Of a stretch of 64,000 nucleotides of DNA, positions 1-9,930 are shown piece by piece. Below the pieces are notes generated by a model. It ran no database searches and had not been told where the DNA came from. It saw only the letters and a program-made list of their open reading frames with translations. Location: assembly GCA_002786065.1 (NCBI GenBank), contig NHNY01000018.1:310001-374000 (forward strand), in the 5' to 3' direction. This DNA is from Microcyclospora pomicola (taxonomy: Eukaryota; Ascomycota; Dothideomycetes; Capnodiales). Positions within the stretch are counted from its first letter, which is position 1, and each line of letters opens with the position of its first letter. The position numbers and the translations under genes are program-made.

Positions 1-2
1 CT

Positions 3-3000
3 GCCACAGGTCCGGTGTCTGAATTACCATCGATTGATACTGATGACGTCGAATCTATAGCAACCGCGACTTCGTACGCCGGCACCGAGTCCGGTAGTGA
101 TGCATATCTGCGTCCTCCCGAGTGGCCTGAAGCTGGACAACAAGGCCTGCCTTTCGAATGTCCAATATGTTATGGGTTCATCGAAGCAGATACTGAGCGC
201 TCCTGGCAGTACGTATTACACTAAACTCCTTATCCTCGTCCGCTGACATGAAATCAGTCAGCACGTGTACGAGGACATGCCTCCATACATCTGTGTGCAA
301 GCAGAATGTACAACTGGTGACAAGATCTATGCGCGTCGGAAGGCCTGGTTGCACCACACAAGCAGTATCCACCATAGACAGTGGATCTGCCCTTACGGCT
401 GCGAGCAAAGGTTTGAGTCGTTGTTGAAGTTCGAGACGCATCTTCTCCAAAGCCACGAGCAAACATTCAGCGCAGCTGCACTTCAGAATCTTGCCGACAC
501 ATGTGGCGAGCCAAGTGAGGAGCCAGAAACACATATATGTGTTCTCTGTAAGAAGGAATATCCTACCTCGAAGAGGCTATACAAGCATCTTGGTAATCAT
601 CTGGAGCAGCTCACCCTCTTCGCATTACCAAAAGATTTGGTCGGAGAAGACTCGGAGGAGGATGGATCAGATGGTTCGAGCGATACTTTTAACATGGGTG
701 TCACAAATCATGTGCACGCTCGAGCATTAACTGACTACAGTGGTAAGGAGGACACGGAACTGAGTTTCCGCAAAGGAGACTTGATCAATATTCGTCGAAT
801 GTCATCGAAGGACGGGTGGTCGTACGGTTACATCCATGAGCAAGGAGAGTCTTCTCATAACGGATGGTTCCCAAGCACATATTGCCAAGAACTTCCCCAG
901 GCAGAATATTCTGAACACGAAGCTGACCTGGAAGGACGTCCAATATCTGATGAGGTAAATTCTCCTCCAAGCTTGCTTATTTTATGTCTCATTAACATGA
1001 AAATGTTCAGAAAATCCAGCCTCCGATGAACGAGAGCGAGCCTCTGGACTTACCAATGCAGTTTCAGGATCATCTTGGTGGGAAACATGTCTTCCCGTGG
1101 TTACTCTGTAACACATGGAGCCGCTTAGAGAGCCTAATATTGGAAGCCTACAAAAATTCCGATCGCTTCGAGCTCATAGAGCATGGATTTTACGACCTGA
1201 CGGGGTCAGAAGGAGAAACAATTTCTACACAGATTTGGGATACAGTGATCAAACCAGGGTGCAAGGTCAGCATGTCTCTATGGTCTGACACAGAAATTGC
1301 GCGGAGATCTCAAGTCGTGGATTCTGGATCCAAGACTTCCGCTACGGATGCCGGCGATCGTGCTGAAGGATACGACCACCAAAGCCTCGGATATCTTGAT
1401 CAGCTCGCCAAATTTCACAAACAGAGCGGTATCAACCTCAATCGCTTCCCAAGCATCAATAAGCGACCAATAGATCTCTACAAGTTGAGAAACATCGTTA
1501 AACATAGAGGTGGATTTGAGCAGGTATGCATGAATGAAGGGTGGGCTGAGATAGCTCGCGACATTGGGTACCGTGGTAAGAGAATGTCTTCTCTGTCCGC
1601 ATCTCTGAGAAGTTTATACCAGAAGTGGTTGCTGCCTTACGAGGAGTATTTGCAGCAAGCAAAGCCGGATTCACTACAACAACCGGACCCACAAGGCAGC
1701 GGACTGTCAGCAACGAAAGAGGAAGAGAACACTGACCCTGGCGAGCCTGAGATAAACAAGCTTGCCACGAGCCTGACGGCCACCTCCAATAGCGACCTCG
1801 AAAGTCATGACCCGCAGTCATCGCGAAGAAAATTCCGGGAAGCTCAAGATGATGAAAATGAACTGGTGAATCGACCCGTGGCTGAAGTCCCTAGACTCAT
1901 CAGGATTCACAAGCAGTACATAGAAACCGACACCCTGAAATACTATGATATACCCTACAGCGAAGACGCAGTGAGTACATATGTACGCCAGTCACAGGCC
2001 TCATTTGTACAAAGCTGACTATTCCAGTATGACTCCGATTACTATATAATCCTCAAGGATATGGACAAGTACCAAACAGAGGTCCTGTTCGAGCACACTA
2101 AGCGCCTGCGGACAGCCGAGCTCTTCACGTCAAATCCAATCTATCCAAGAGTGTCTAAGCAGCATCTTGATGTGCAAACGCTTGATTATTATGGTCTACC
2201 TTACGAAGAAGACAGGGTGGGAATATGTCGATGCTATCATTGCAAGATACATGGCTGACCATAACAGGATGATCCAAACTATCTCGTGATCCTTCGCGAA
2301 ATGGGCGTGAATCAGACAGAAATATTGTTCGAGCACACCAAGCGCCTGCGGAATGGCGAATCATCCCGAATACCGGAAAAGGATCATAACTCCGTAACAG
2401 AGTCCAGGGCTTTCGAGACTCTCAGGGCTTCCAGGGAGACTATCGTCAACGCTGCATCGAACCTTGGTGCGGAGATCGAATCAAGCGAGGAGGAAGACGA
2501 GGAGGAGGACGAGGAGGAAGACGGGGAGGAAGACGAGGAGGAACATCGTCTCCCTCTAGCCTACAGATTAGCATCATACCAACGCGACGACCTTGGTCTC
2601 GATAGCGTGGCGGGCCAGCCTGGCATGCCGGAGCCGAGACCCATACCCAAGATGCCGAAATATTCTCGTGAGATGATCATTGACCTGATGAAGGACCAGG
2701 ATTTGGCCCGGAAGATAGCATCAGAATTAAGTCAAGACACCAAGGCTGCGCAAGTTTCACAACCACCTCGGACTTTGAACGCGGATGAAGCTTGGTGCGC
2801 ACATCTCTTTGAAAACCACGCTCGTTCATGTAAGGATTGTCGCAGCCCGCTGCAAATCTATCACCGTGGTGGGCGTTTTTGCCAAGTTGGCCAAGATCTT
2901 GCTCAAGACGTTGCTGATCACATTTACACCCAAGATGGTCAAATTCACTCAAGAGGACATGGTCAAGCCTCCGACCGTGTAGGATTGGGGGAGAATTATA

Positions 3001-3335
3001 ATGAATTGCAAGAAGTCCTGCTCGCGCAAGCACAATATCCCAAAGCCGCTAGTACGAGCTCAGGCTACAGGTCACCGAAGGCAGATAATGCGGGAACCGA
3101 AGTCAATGTGCAAGCGCATGTGGAGGAACAGGACGGACCGCTTTCGCCTTCTTCTCCAGTCGACGACCCGTCTGCTGAGCAGAATGCTGATGCTACCATA
3201 AGTCCACCACGGGCGCGAGGAGATCCACCAGAGGCGCGAGGACGATACACGTGCCACTCATGCAACATGAGGTTTGCACGACCCTCTGATCTCCGTGAGC
3301 ACGCACGCGCGCACAGCGCATCGCCGTTTCGATGA
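3..3335 (+). CDS. Chimeric C2H2 / SH3 / ULD / ARID / DUF8035-like protein (5' end outside window)
   Basis: Five exons fit by phase: 3(open to the left edge)-208, 258-954, 1011-1970, 2028-2216, 2268-3335. Introns are 49-57 bp. In order: a CPIC-type zinc-finger block of the fungal C2H2 kind (about nt 160-625); an SH3 domain starting ALTDYSGKED (about 718-890); a ubiquitin-like ULD_2-type domain (about 1045-1300); an ARID/BRIGHT domain (about 1390-1660) with NRFPSINKRPIDLYKL and the GGFEQV turn; two DUF8035-like modules (about 1900-2115 and 2150-2355), each ending in EHTKRLR; a Glu/Asp tract (about 2485-2545); and a last C2H2 finger CHSCNMRF (about 3246-3310). The ARID most resembles that of fungal KDM5/Lid2 demethylases, but no JmjC or PHD domain is present. 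Function unknown; the domains suggest a chromatin or signalling adaptor. The start lies upstream of the window. Confidence 0.8.
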
Positions 3336-3747
3336 TGAGACGAATCTCACAGATGAAATCTGATGATTCTGTTGCGCCGCCCCTCCGGTATGGAAGGATA
3401 GGGAGTCGATGGAATTGCACTTGATTTTGTTTGTGGAAATTAGCAAGAACCCGGAGTATGATTGTTAAGTGACCATCGTGACCATGCTCAATCGTGGGGG
3501 TAATTCTGGTGTGATTCAGGGAACTGCCCGACTGCTGTTGGTTTTGCAAGATGTTTCCTACATACTCTTCGATGCCTCGGAGCCACAAGCTCATATTATG
3601 GCAGTTCAGGTGCATACCCCAACTCATACGGCCACGTTACTGAGGATTTGGGACAATGGTACAAATACATGTAGTATACAAACATTATTCCGACGACACG
3701 GCTCGACCTATGCCGCTTCAAGGGTCGTCTATATCGCCAACTGACTT
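3336..3747. other. Convergent 3' intergenic region
   Basis: This spacer lies between the stop of the chimeric zinc-finger gene and the stop of MSH1. It must hold both 3' untranslated regions. I see no gene or repeat in it; the short open frames here have no coding character I recognise. Confidence 0.5.
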
Positions 3748-6700
3748 TTATGTCCGAGGATGTAATTGTGCATTCGATGCCTCCTGCTGCAATCTCCTTA
3801 GCACTTCGGCGGCGACCTGTATAGCAGCGTCAGGCACGCCAGCAAGACGAGCCACTTTCAATGCATGGCTGTTCCTGTTCACGCCTGGTTTGAGCCGATG
3901 CACGTAAGCCCAGCTTCCGTCTTCATCCTCCGCAATGTCAGTGCAATAGCAACCCAACCCGTCAAAAGTCTCGGTCATGTCCGCCAAAGCATGGAAATGA
4001 GTAGCGAAGAGCACACGACTCTGGTTGACGTTGTGCAGGTGATGGAGACAGGAGTAGGCAACCGCGATGCCATCTTCGGGCGTCGTGCCACGGCCGACTT
4101 CGTCCATGATCACGAACGAGCGCGGCGTGGCGGACTTGAGGATCTCGGCTGTTTCGAGCATCTCGATCATGAATGTGGACTGATTTTGATGCAAGCTGTC
4201 TGCAGAGCCGACACGGGAGAAGATCTTGTCTACGAGCCCGATCTCTGCGTAGTCTGCTGGGACGAAACAACCTGTTTGCGCTAGGATGGTGATCAGGGCA
4301 TTCTGCCGCAAATATGTTGACTTGCCGCCCATGTTCGGACCAGTAATCAGGTAGATCCTCTTGGAGCTGGCGTCGCCGACTGCGCAGTCATTCGAGGTGA
4401 AGGGGCGGCCGGCTTGCTTCAGTCCGAGGTCGACCGTCGGGTGACGACCCCCGATGATCTTGTGTGAAGTACCCCCATGAAGTATCGGCCGGATGAGATT
4501 GCGCTCTTTGGCTATCACAGCGGACGAGCATGCAACATCTAGCTCATCTAGCACAGCAGCATTACGGCGTAGTCGCATTAAGTTTTCAATGACTTGTCCT
4601 CGAAGCTTGCCGAAGACACGCTCTTCTTCCGCACGAATCAGTGCTTTTGCCGCAACTATCCTGACCGCAAGCTGAGCCCAATCAGGGGAGGTGAAAGATT
4701 GCGTGCTCTTGGTCGATGCAATAATGCGAACGCCGGAAAGGGTCGGACTTGCGTTTCCCTTGCGCTTGAGATGACAGTGATAACCAAGTTGTGAACTCCA
4801 CTTGAGCGTCAGGCTTTCGCATTGCACTTGAGCGCGTAGCTGTGCGGTGAGTTCGCCTTTCTTTCGTAGTAGCTCCTCCAAGTCGCCATGGGCACGCTGA
4901 AGACTTGGTGAGGCATTGCGGCGCATGATCCAAACATCGTCACTACTGAAACTTTCTGGAGCGCCTCCTTTTGGTCTCGATGCTTTACGAGCAAGCTTCG
5001 GGCTTTTGGTACCGGTCAGGTCTGCCGTGATGACTTCTTCAACCATCTCTTCAGTCTCCTGACGTTCTTCGTCTTCCGCCGTATGTTTGCGCTTGAGGCC
5101 TTCTTCGTCAATAGCTGCCTCTATGGCTTTGGCTAATTTCGTAGGGTTTTCGAGATCGAACCTAGTCAGGATATCGTGAAGGAAAGCCAGGCTCGCATGC
5201 TGTTCGGGATAATCATCATCACTCGCCTGTATGCGATGTTTTCTGGCATTGATATGGAGCCTCATCAACCTAGCTATATCGATCATCACGTCAATTGTTC
5301 TAGCCAGACCAAGCAAGTCATCCGCATCACCTTTGCTCATGGAAAACCGCTGCAGCAGTCGAAAGATATCTGAAGTACGACGTAGCAGAGCAACCACGTC
5401 CTCGCGCAAAGCATCCTGCTCAAGCATCTCTTGCACGAGATCAAGACGATCGTTGATGATCTTGACGGAAAGAGAAGGAGTGACCAAACGTTGATTGAGA
5501 AGTCGAGCACCACTCTTGGTTACTGTATGTCGTACAGCATGTAGCAGGCTTCCTTGAAAGTGATTGTCGCGAAGAGTGCTTCGTATCTCCAAGCCTCGTA
5601 GACTCTGCTTATCAATTGCCATGGACTCGTCATCACTCCTTCGGACAGGTGGCTGGAGCTGAAGCTGTCCGCCTTGGAGCTTGTCCTTGATGTAGTCCAG
5701 TATCAAAGCCGCTGCCATGATCTCAAGCTCGGTGAAAGTCTTGTGCTGTTCTTCTGGCACAGGACGCTCGAGCATAGGTGTCCAGTCCGTGATAGAGTCC
5801 ATGCCATTGCCTTTGGCATGGAGGTATAGTGAATAAGTGCCCTCTCCAAGTATTGCATAACATTGGTCTTCGTTGATTTGTTCTGCAGATGCGTCCAGTG
5901 TGATTTCTCTAGGTCCTATGCGTGCCACAAGCGAAGGCAGTGTGGCAAGATCGGTTGTTTGTGTGTAAAAGTCTCCACTTGAGAGATCTACCCAGCTCAA
6001 CCCGACCCTTTTTGAGTCTTTGGAGCCCTCAACTTCCCCGTCACGATCACGATGCTTCACACCGGCCGTACTGCTTTGAGTCTGAGCATCGATGTGCAAT
6101 GCGAGGAGAAAGTTGTTCTCATAAGGATCCATAAAGGTCTCATCGATCAAAGTCCCTGCCGTGATGACCCGCATCACCTTCCGATCGAACATAGGCGCCC
6201 CAGTCTTTGTCGTCCGATCAGCCTCTGCAAGAGGGATTTGCTCGCTAAGGGCCACCTTCAGACCATGGTCCTGCACGAATATCTTCAGATACCGGTCTAG
6301 TTGTGTATGCTGGAAGCCAGCCATAGGCACATCGCCCAATGTGGTCTTCCGCACGGCTTTCTTGAGATTAGCGAGGTGGGCATATTGATCCACTTGTTCA
6401 AAGTAAAGTTCGTAGAAGTCTCCAACACGGGTCAGAACTACGCAGTCATGGAACTTTCTAATGTTGTTGAGATGTTGTTGCAGCATAGCCGAGAGCTTCT
6501 TCACTTGAGGACCTTCCGACTCATCGCGTGGTAAAGGAGCCAACGGACCTTGAAGCAATGTGCTGGCTTTCACCACTGTCTTCGTCTTTGCACCTCGACA
6601 TTGTATACGAGGATACTGTGACGAGACGGCGTTTCTGGACAAGGTAGTCTGCGCTGTGCAGATATGTAGCCATGCTGACGGTACAGGGGTACATGGTCGC

Positions 6701-6756
6701 ACTCTGACAAGATGTGCTTGAACACTTGCAGTCCACAAAAGTCGCCGGAAGCTCAT
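3748..6756 (-). CDS. MSH1: Mitochondrial DNA mismatch repair ATPase MSH1
   Basis: Single-exon MutS homologue of 1002 aa (yeast Msh1 is about 960). The first 60 or so residues are rich in Arg and Ser with few acids, as in a mitochondrial presequence. The mismatch-contact motif GDFYELYF lies near residue 112, within the MutS-I domain. The ABC-type ATPase is complete: Walker A GPNMGGKST (about 806-814), Walker B/DEVGRGTT, and the THFH switch His. A charged, low-complexity insertion (about 520-590) interrupts the clamp/lever region. Members repair mismatches and stabilise mitochondrial DNA. The gene is divergent from HEM12, with 468 bp between starts. The mitochondrial lead and FYE motif separate it from nuclear MSH2, 3 and 6. 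Confidence 0.93.
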   Translation of the reverse strand: MSFRRLLWTASVQAHLVRVRPCTPVPSAWLHICTAQTTLSRNAVSSQYPRIQCRGAKTKTVVKASTLLQGPLAPLPRDESEGPQVKKLSAMLQQHLNNIRKFHDCVVLTRVGDFYELYFEQVDQYAHLANLKKAVRKTTLGDVPMAGFQHTQLDRYLKIFVQDHGLKVALSEQIPLAEADRTTKTGAPMFDRKVMRVITAGTLIDETFMDPYENNFLLALHIDAQTQSSTAGVKHRDRDGEVEGSKDSKRVGLSWVDLSSGDFYTQTTDLATLPSLVARIGPREITLDASAEQINEDQCYAILGEGTYSLYLHAKGNGMDSITDWTPMLERPVPEEQHKTFTELEIMAAALILDYIKDKLQGGQLQLQPPVRRSDDESMAIDKQSLRGLEIRSTLRDNHFQGSLLHAVRHTVTKSGARLLNQRLVTPSLSVKIINDRLDLVQEMLEQDALREDVVALLRRTSDIFRLLQRFSMSKGDADDLLGLARTIDVMIDIARLMRLHINARKHRIQASDDDYPEQHASLAFLHDILTRFDLENPTKLAKAIEAAIDEEGLKRKHTAEDEERQETEEMVEEVITADLTGTKSPKLARKASRPKGGAPESFSSDDVWIMRRNASPSLQRAHGDLEELLRKKGELTAQLRAQVQCESLTLKWSSQLGYHCHLKRKGNASPTLSGVRIIASTKSTQSFTSPDWAQLAVRIVAAKALIRAEEERVFGKLRGQVIENLMRLRRNAAVLDELDVACSSAVIAKERNLIRPILHGGTSHKIIGGRHPTVDLGLKQAGRPFTSNDCAVGDASSKRIYLITGPNMGGKSTYLRQNALITILAQTGCFVPADYAEIGLVDKIFSRVGSADSLHQNQSTFMIEMLETAEILKSATPRSFVIMDEVGRGTTPEDGIAVAYSCLHHLHNVNQSRVLFATHFHALADMTETFDGLGCYCTDIAEDEDGSWAYVHRLKPGVNRNSHALKVARLAGVPDAAIQVAAEVLRRLQQEASNAQLHPRT

Positions 6757-7224
6757 CAGAATTCGTCGATCTCAGCACAGGAAGTGAGATGCTCATCGCG
6801 AGCCCATCTCATGGACGCTGCTGAGCTCTTTTATGTGTTCCTGAAGACGTGCTTGTACAAACGGGCATATTGCATTCCAACAAACCTCCTCCTTGCGCGT
6901 ACGGGTCACGTCCGAAGGATGTCAAAAGTGACGGGGTTACCACCGTTTCTCGTGGTGAGTCTGTGCTGCAGCCATTGGTGCTATCGATACGGCTAGGACC
7001 CCTCCAGCGTTTTAGCTTCCATACGTAGAACTGAGGTACATTTCCGTGGGGTCAAATGTCACGCAACAGACGCATTCTGTTTCTCCGCTACTCAGTTTTA
7101 GAGCAACAAATAGAGATCGGAGCGACGCATGAGTTGTCCAAGTTCAGACGATTCACCAGCTACTCACTCTGTGCCTTTCGCTTCGCACCTTCGGATCGCT
7201 TTGCGTACCGAGGCCTCGGTGACC
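6757..7224. promoter_or_regulatory. Divergent MSH1 / HEM12 promoter region
   Basis: The 468 bp between the two start codons must carry both promoters. I see no clear TATA box or repeated operator. An upstream ATG at 7129 is in frame with HEM12 and would add 32 residues, but these are not part of the URO-D fold. Confidence 0.5.
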
Positions 7225-8404
7225 ATGTCGAAGCACGACTTCCCGCCACTTAAGAATGATCTCCTTCTTCGCACTGCCCGGGGCGAGAAAGTCGAGCGCC
7301 CTCCGTGCTGGGTGATGCGACAAGCTGGCCGCTATCTGCCCGAGTACCACGAAGAGAAGGGCAACCGAGACTTCTTCGAATGCTGCCAAACACCCGAGAT
7401 TGCCTCGAATCTTACTCTTCAACCCATTGATCGATATGAAGGTCTCGTTGATGCCGCCATCATCTTTTCCGATATCCTGGTCATTCCACAAGCGATGGGT
7501 ATGGAGGTCGTGATGCTGGACAAGAAAGGCCCGCATTTCCCTAACCCACTGGAAAGCCCGAAAGATCCACAGTTCAAGGAAGTCATGGACAAGAAAGCCG
7601 ATGTGGCTACAAGCCTGAAGTATGTTTACGATGCGATCACGATGACGAGGCTGAAGCTGGGTGGACGAGTGCCTCTGTACGGGTTCTGCGGAGCGCCCTT
7701 CACGCTGATGTGCTATATGGTGGAAGGAGGAGGAAGCAAGATCTTCCAGCACGCAAAACAATGGGTGTTCGAGTATACGGAGGATGCAAAGAGACTGTTG
7801 CAGAAGATCGCGGAGCTCTGTGTGGAGTACCTGGCATTGCAAGTGGTGGCCGGGGCTCAGATCATCCAAGTATTCGACTCGTGGGCAGGAGAGCTCAGTC
7901 CAACATCGTTCAAGGACGTTTCACTTCCTTATCTGGAATATATCGCGGATAACCTACCGAGAAGGCTGAAAGAGCTGGGAGAGGAGGTCGTACCAATGGT
8001 CGTGTTTGCAAAGGGAGCATGGTACGCGCTAGATCAGCTATGCCAGACTAAGTACGATGTGATCGGACTTGACTGGCTACATGCTCCAGCCGAAGCATAT
8101 GCTGTTGCACAAAAACATGGAAAGGTCTTGCAGGGGAATGCTGACCCTGGCGTCCTGTACGGTGGCCATGCAGCCATCACGAAAGTCGTGGAAGAGATGG
8201 TATCTGGTTTTGGCAATGGAAAGCAGGGATGGATAGCCAACTTGGGCCATGGTAAGTGCATTCCTGTGCTACAACACAGATCGCCCGTAACTCTCGACTC
8301 CTTCACTGACCACTCCTCTCTTGTCAACAGGCATTACTCCGTTCGTCAAACCCGATGACCTCAAGTTCTACTTCCAGGAGATTCATCGATTATCAGGTAG
8401 CTGA
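7225..8404 (+). CDS. HEM12: Uroporphyrinogen decarboxylase
   Basis: Two exons, 7225-8251 and 8331-8404, joined in phase across a 79-bp intron (GTAAGT...CAACAG), give 366 aa (yeast Hem12 is 362). The enzyme removes four carboxyl groups from uroporphyrinogen III to give coproporphyrinogen III in cytosolic haem synthesis. Visible marks are the N-terminal signature [16 protein letters not shown] with its invariant Arg residues, the [12 protein letters not shown] segment, and the late GLDW and GNADP blocks. I chose the ATG at 7225 (context gtgaccATG) because the family begins close to this point; the in-frame ATG at 7129 is the alternative. The short last exon encodes the conserved tail from ITPFVKPDD to HRLS. 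Confidence 0.94.
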
Positions 8405-8703
8405 CTGCATCCCTCCTACCCCAATCTTTGATGCACAGTTACCAGATGGAGGCAGCTTGCAGCAAAGATTGTAGCATTTACCGACATCAATAGGACTTCA
8501 CGTATCAAAATCGATGCCTGGCGTGCCAGATTTCACCGCAGCTGAGCAGAGAATGCACGAGCGAAACATACTACAGGCGGATTGGTGATCGGAATCAAGA
8601 ATAGTGCGAACTGTACATTCTCAAAGAATCTGGCATACGAACGAGAGCTAGCCATGAATAAGCACGAGCCTTGGCCTGCAATGGACTGAGCCAGATAGCA
8701 CTG

Positions 8704-9451
8704 TTAGTCTCCGCCAATGTCCTCGTACCTACATACTCACAAGTCAGCCACATCCTCTCGATTACCCAATTTGCTCGTCCGCCATGAGCACAGCTCAAGC
8801 ATATACATACCAATCTTCGGGATGTGCCTTGATGAACTCCTTCATTAGTTCTCTGCACTCGTCACTTTTCAGATTGATGACCTCGATCCCTTTGGCGCGA
8901 AGATGATCTTCTCCGCCCACGAAAGTCGTATTCTCCCCCATGACGACACGTGAGACCTTGTAGAGAATGCATGCTCCTGTGCACATATCGCACGGTGAGA
9001 GAGTGGTATACATGGTAGCACCCTTGTATGCGGAGGGGGGAAGGCGACCAGCGCACTCAAGAGTGGCGATTTCAGCCTACAAAGGAGGTCAGGTGAGTCA
9101 ATGATCGGGCTAAGACTGGAAGAATATATCTCATTCACGGCGCAACATGCTCAAGCGGAGGAATGGAGACAAAGGCTTCCCGCCATAGAATTGACTGTAT
9201 CGCACTACCGCAATCATCGCTTTGATAATACCACAATTGTGACTCTCTCTGCGAAGCAATGGCAATGTCAGTTGTGTGGCAGTACGTACATGTAGGGTAG
9301 CACTCGAATTCTGGACGCGCAGGTTATGGCCTCTCCCCAAGATTTTGCCGTCTTTGTTCACGAGACACGCTCCGATCGGTATACCCCCTTCACAGGCGCC
9401 AGCTTTGGCCTCAGCGAGAGCAGCTTTGAAGCCAGCATCGTTGACAGACAT
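8704..9451 (-). CDS. FCY1: Cytosine deaminase (Fcy1-like)
   Basis: Three exons on the minus strand, 9290-9451, 9076-8811 and 8728-8704, give 150 aa (yeast Fcy1 is 158). The enzyme deaminates cytosine to uracil for pyrimidine salvage. The zinc site is complete: H54-A-E56, formed exactly across intron 1, and SPCDMC with Cys83 and Cys86. The 27-residue step from Glu to the first Cys matches yeast. The last exon encodes only YEDIGGD, the usual Fcy1 tail that closes the active site. Intron 1 is 213 bp, much longer than most here; intron 2 is 82 bp with a CTGAC branch site. The gene is convergent with HEM12 and divergent from SIN3. Confidence 0.9.
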
Positions 9452-9930
9452 TGTTCAACGCGAAAAGAACGGCTTCAAAGTCCAGCATCTATATGAACTG
9501 AATGCGGACGAGGTGACTTACAGTCGCTGCAAGGAACGAATCGCGAAGCTCTGATTCAGGGTCAAGTGCGGAACTCCTCCGCAGTGAAGTGACCGGCGTC
9601 ACAGCAGCGACATGGGTTCAGCGCACAGAATTGCCAGTTCACTTCGCATCCTCCCTGCTCATACCGGCAAACCAAGATGGTGTGAAGCCGCTCCGCTTCA
9701 TCTACGTTCTGAACTTTTGATTCATCTTCCCGAAACCATTCGACTGGCTCGTTTTCGGCACTTGAACTCCTGCGCGCGCTGCGAAAAGCGCACGCGAGAG
9801 GAGGCACATTCCATAGCTCGCGTCAGCCACCATCGCTGAAGCAAATCGGTTTTCGCCGTAGCACGAAGCTGCGCTGGAAAGTGTGCACCTTCATCATCGA
9901 TACTCAAGCTACGGTGCTCATATAGTCAAG
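9452..9930. promoter_or_regulatory. Divergent cytosine deaminase / SIN3 promoter region
   Basis: This 479-bp stretch separates two divergent start codons. It contains short open frames on both strands with no recognisable product. No specific operator could be called. Confidence 0.45.

Noticed and set aside
7129-7224. N-terminal extension of HEM12 as a targeting peptide
   Set aside because: URO-D is cytosolic in yeast, and the segment is acidic and Ser/Pro-rich rather than a presequence; the start at 7225 has good context.
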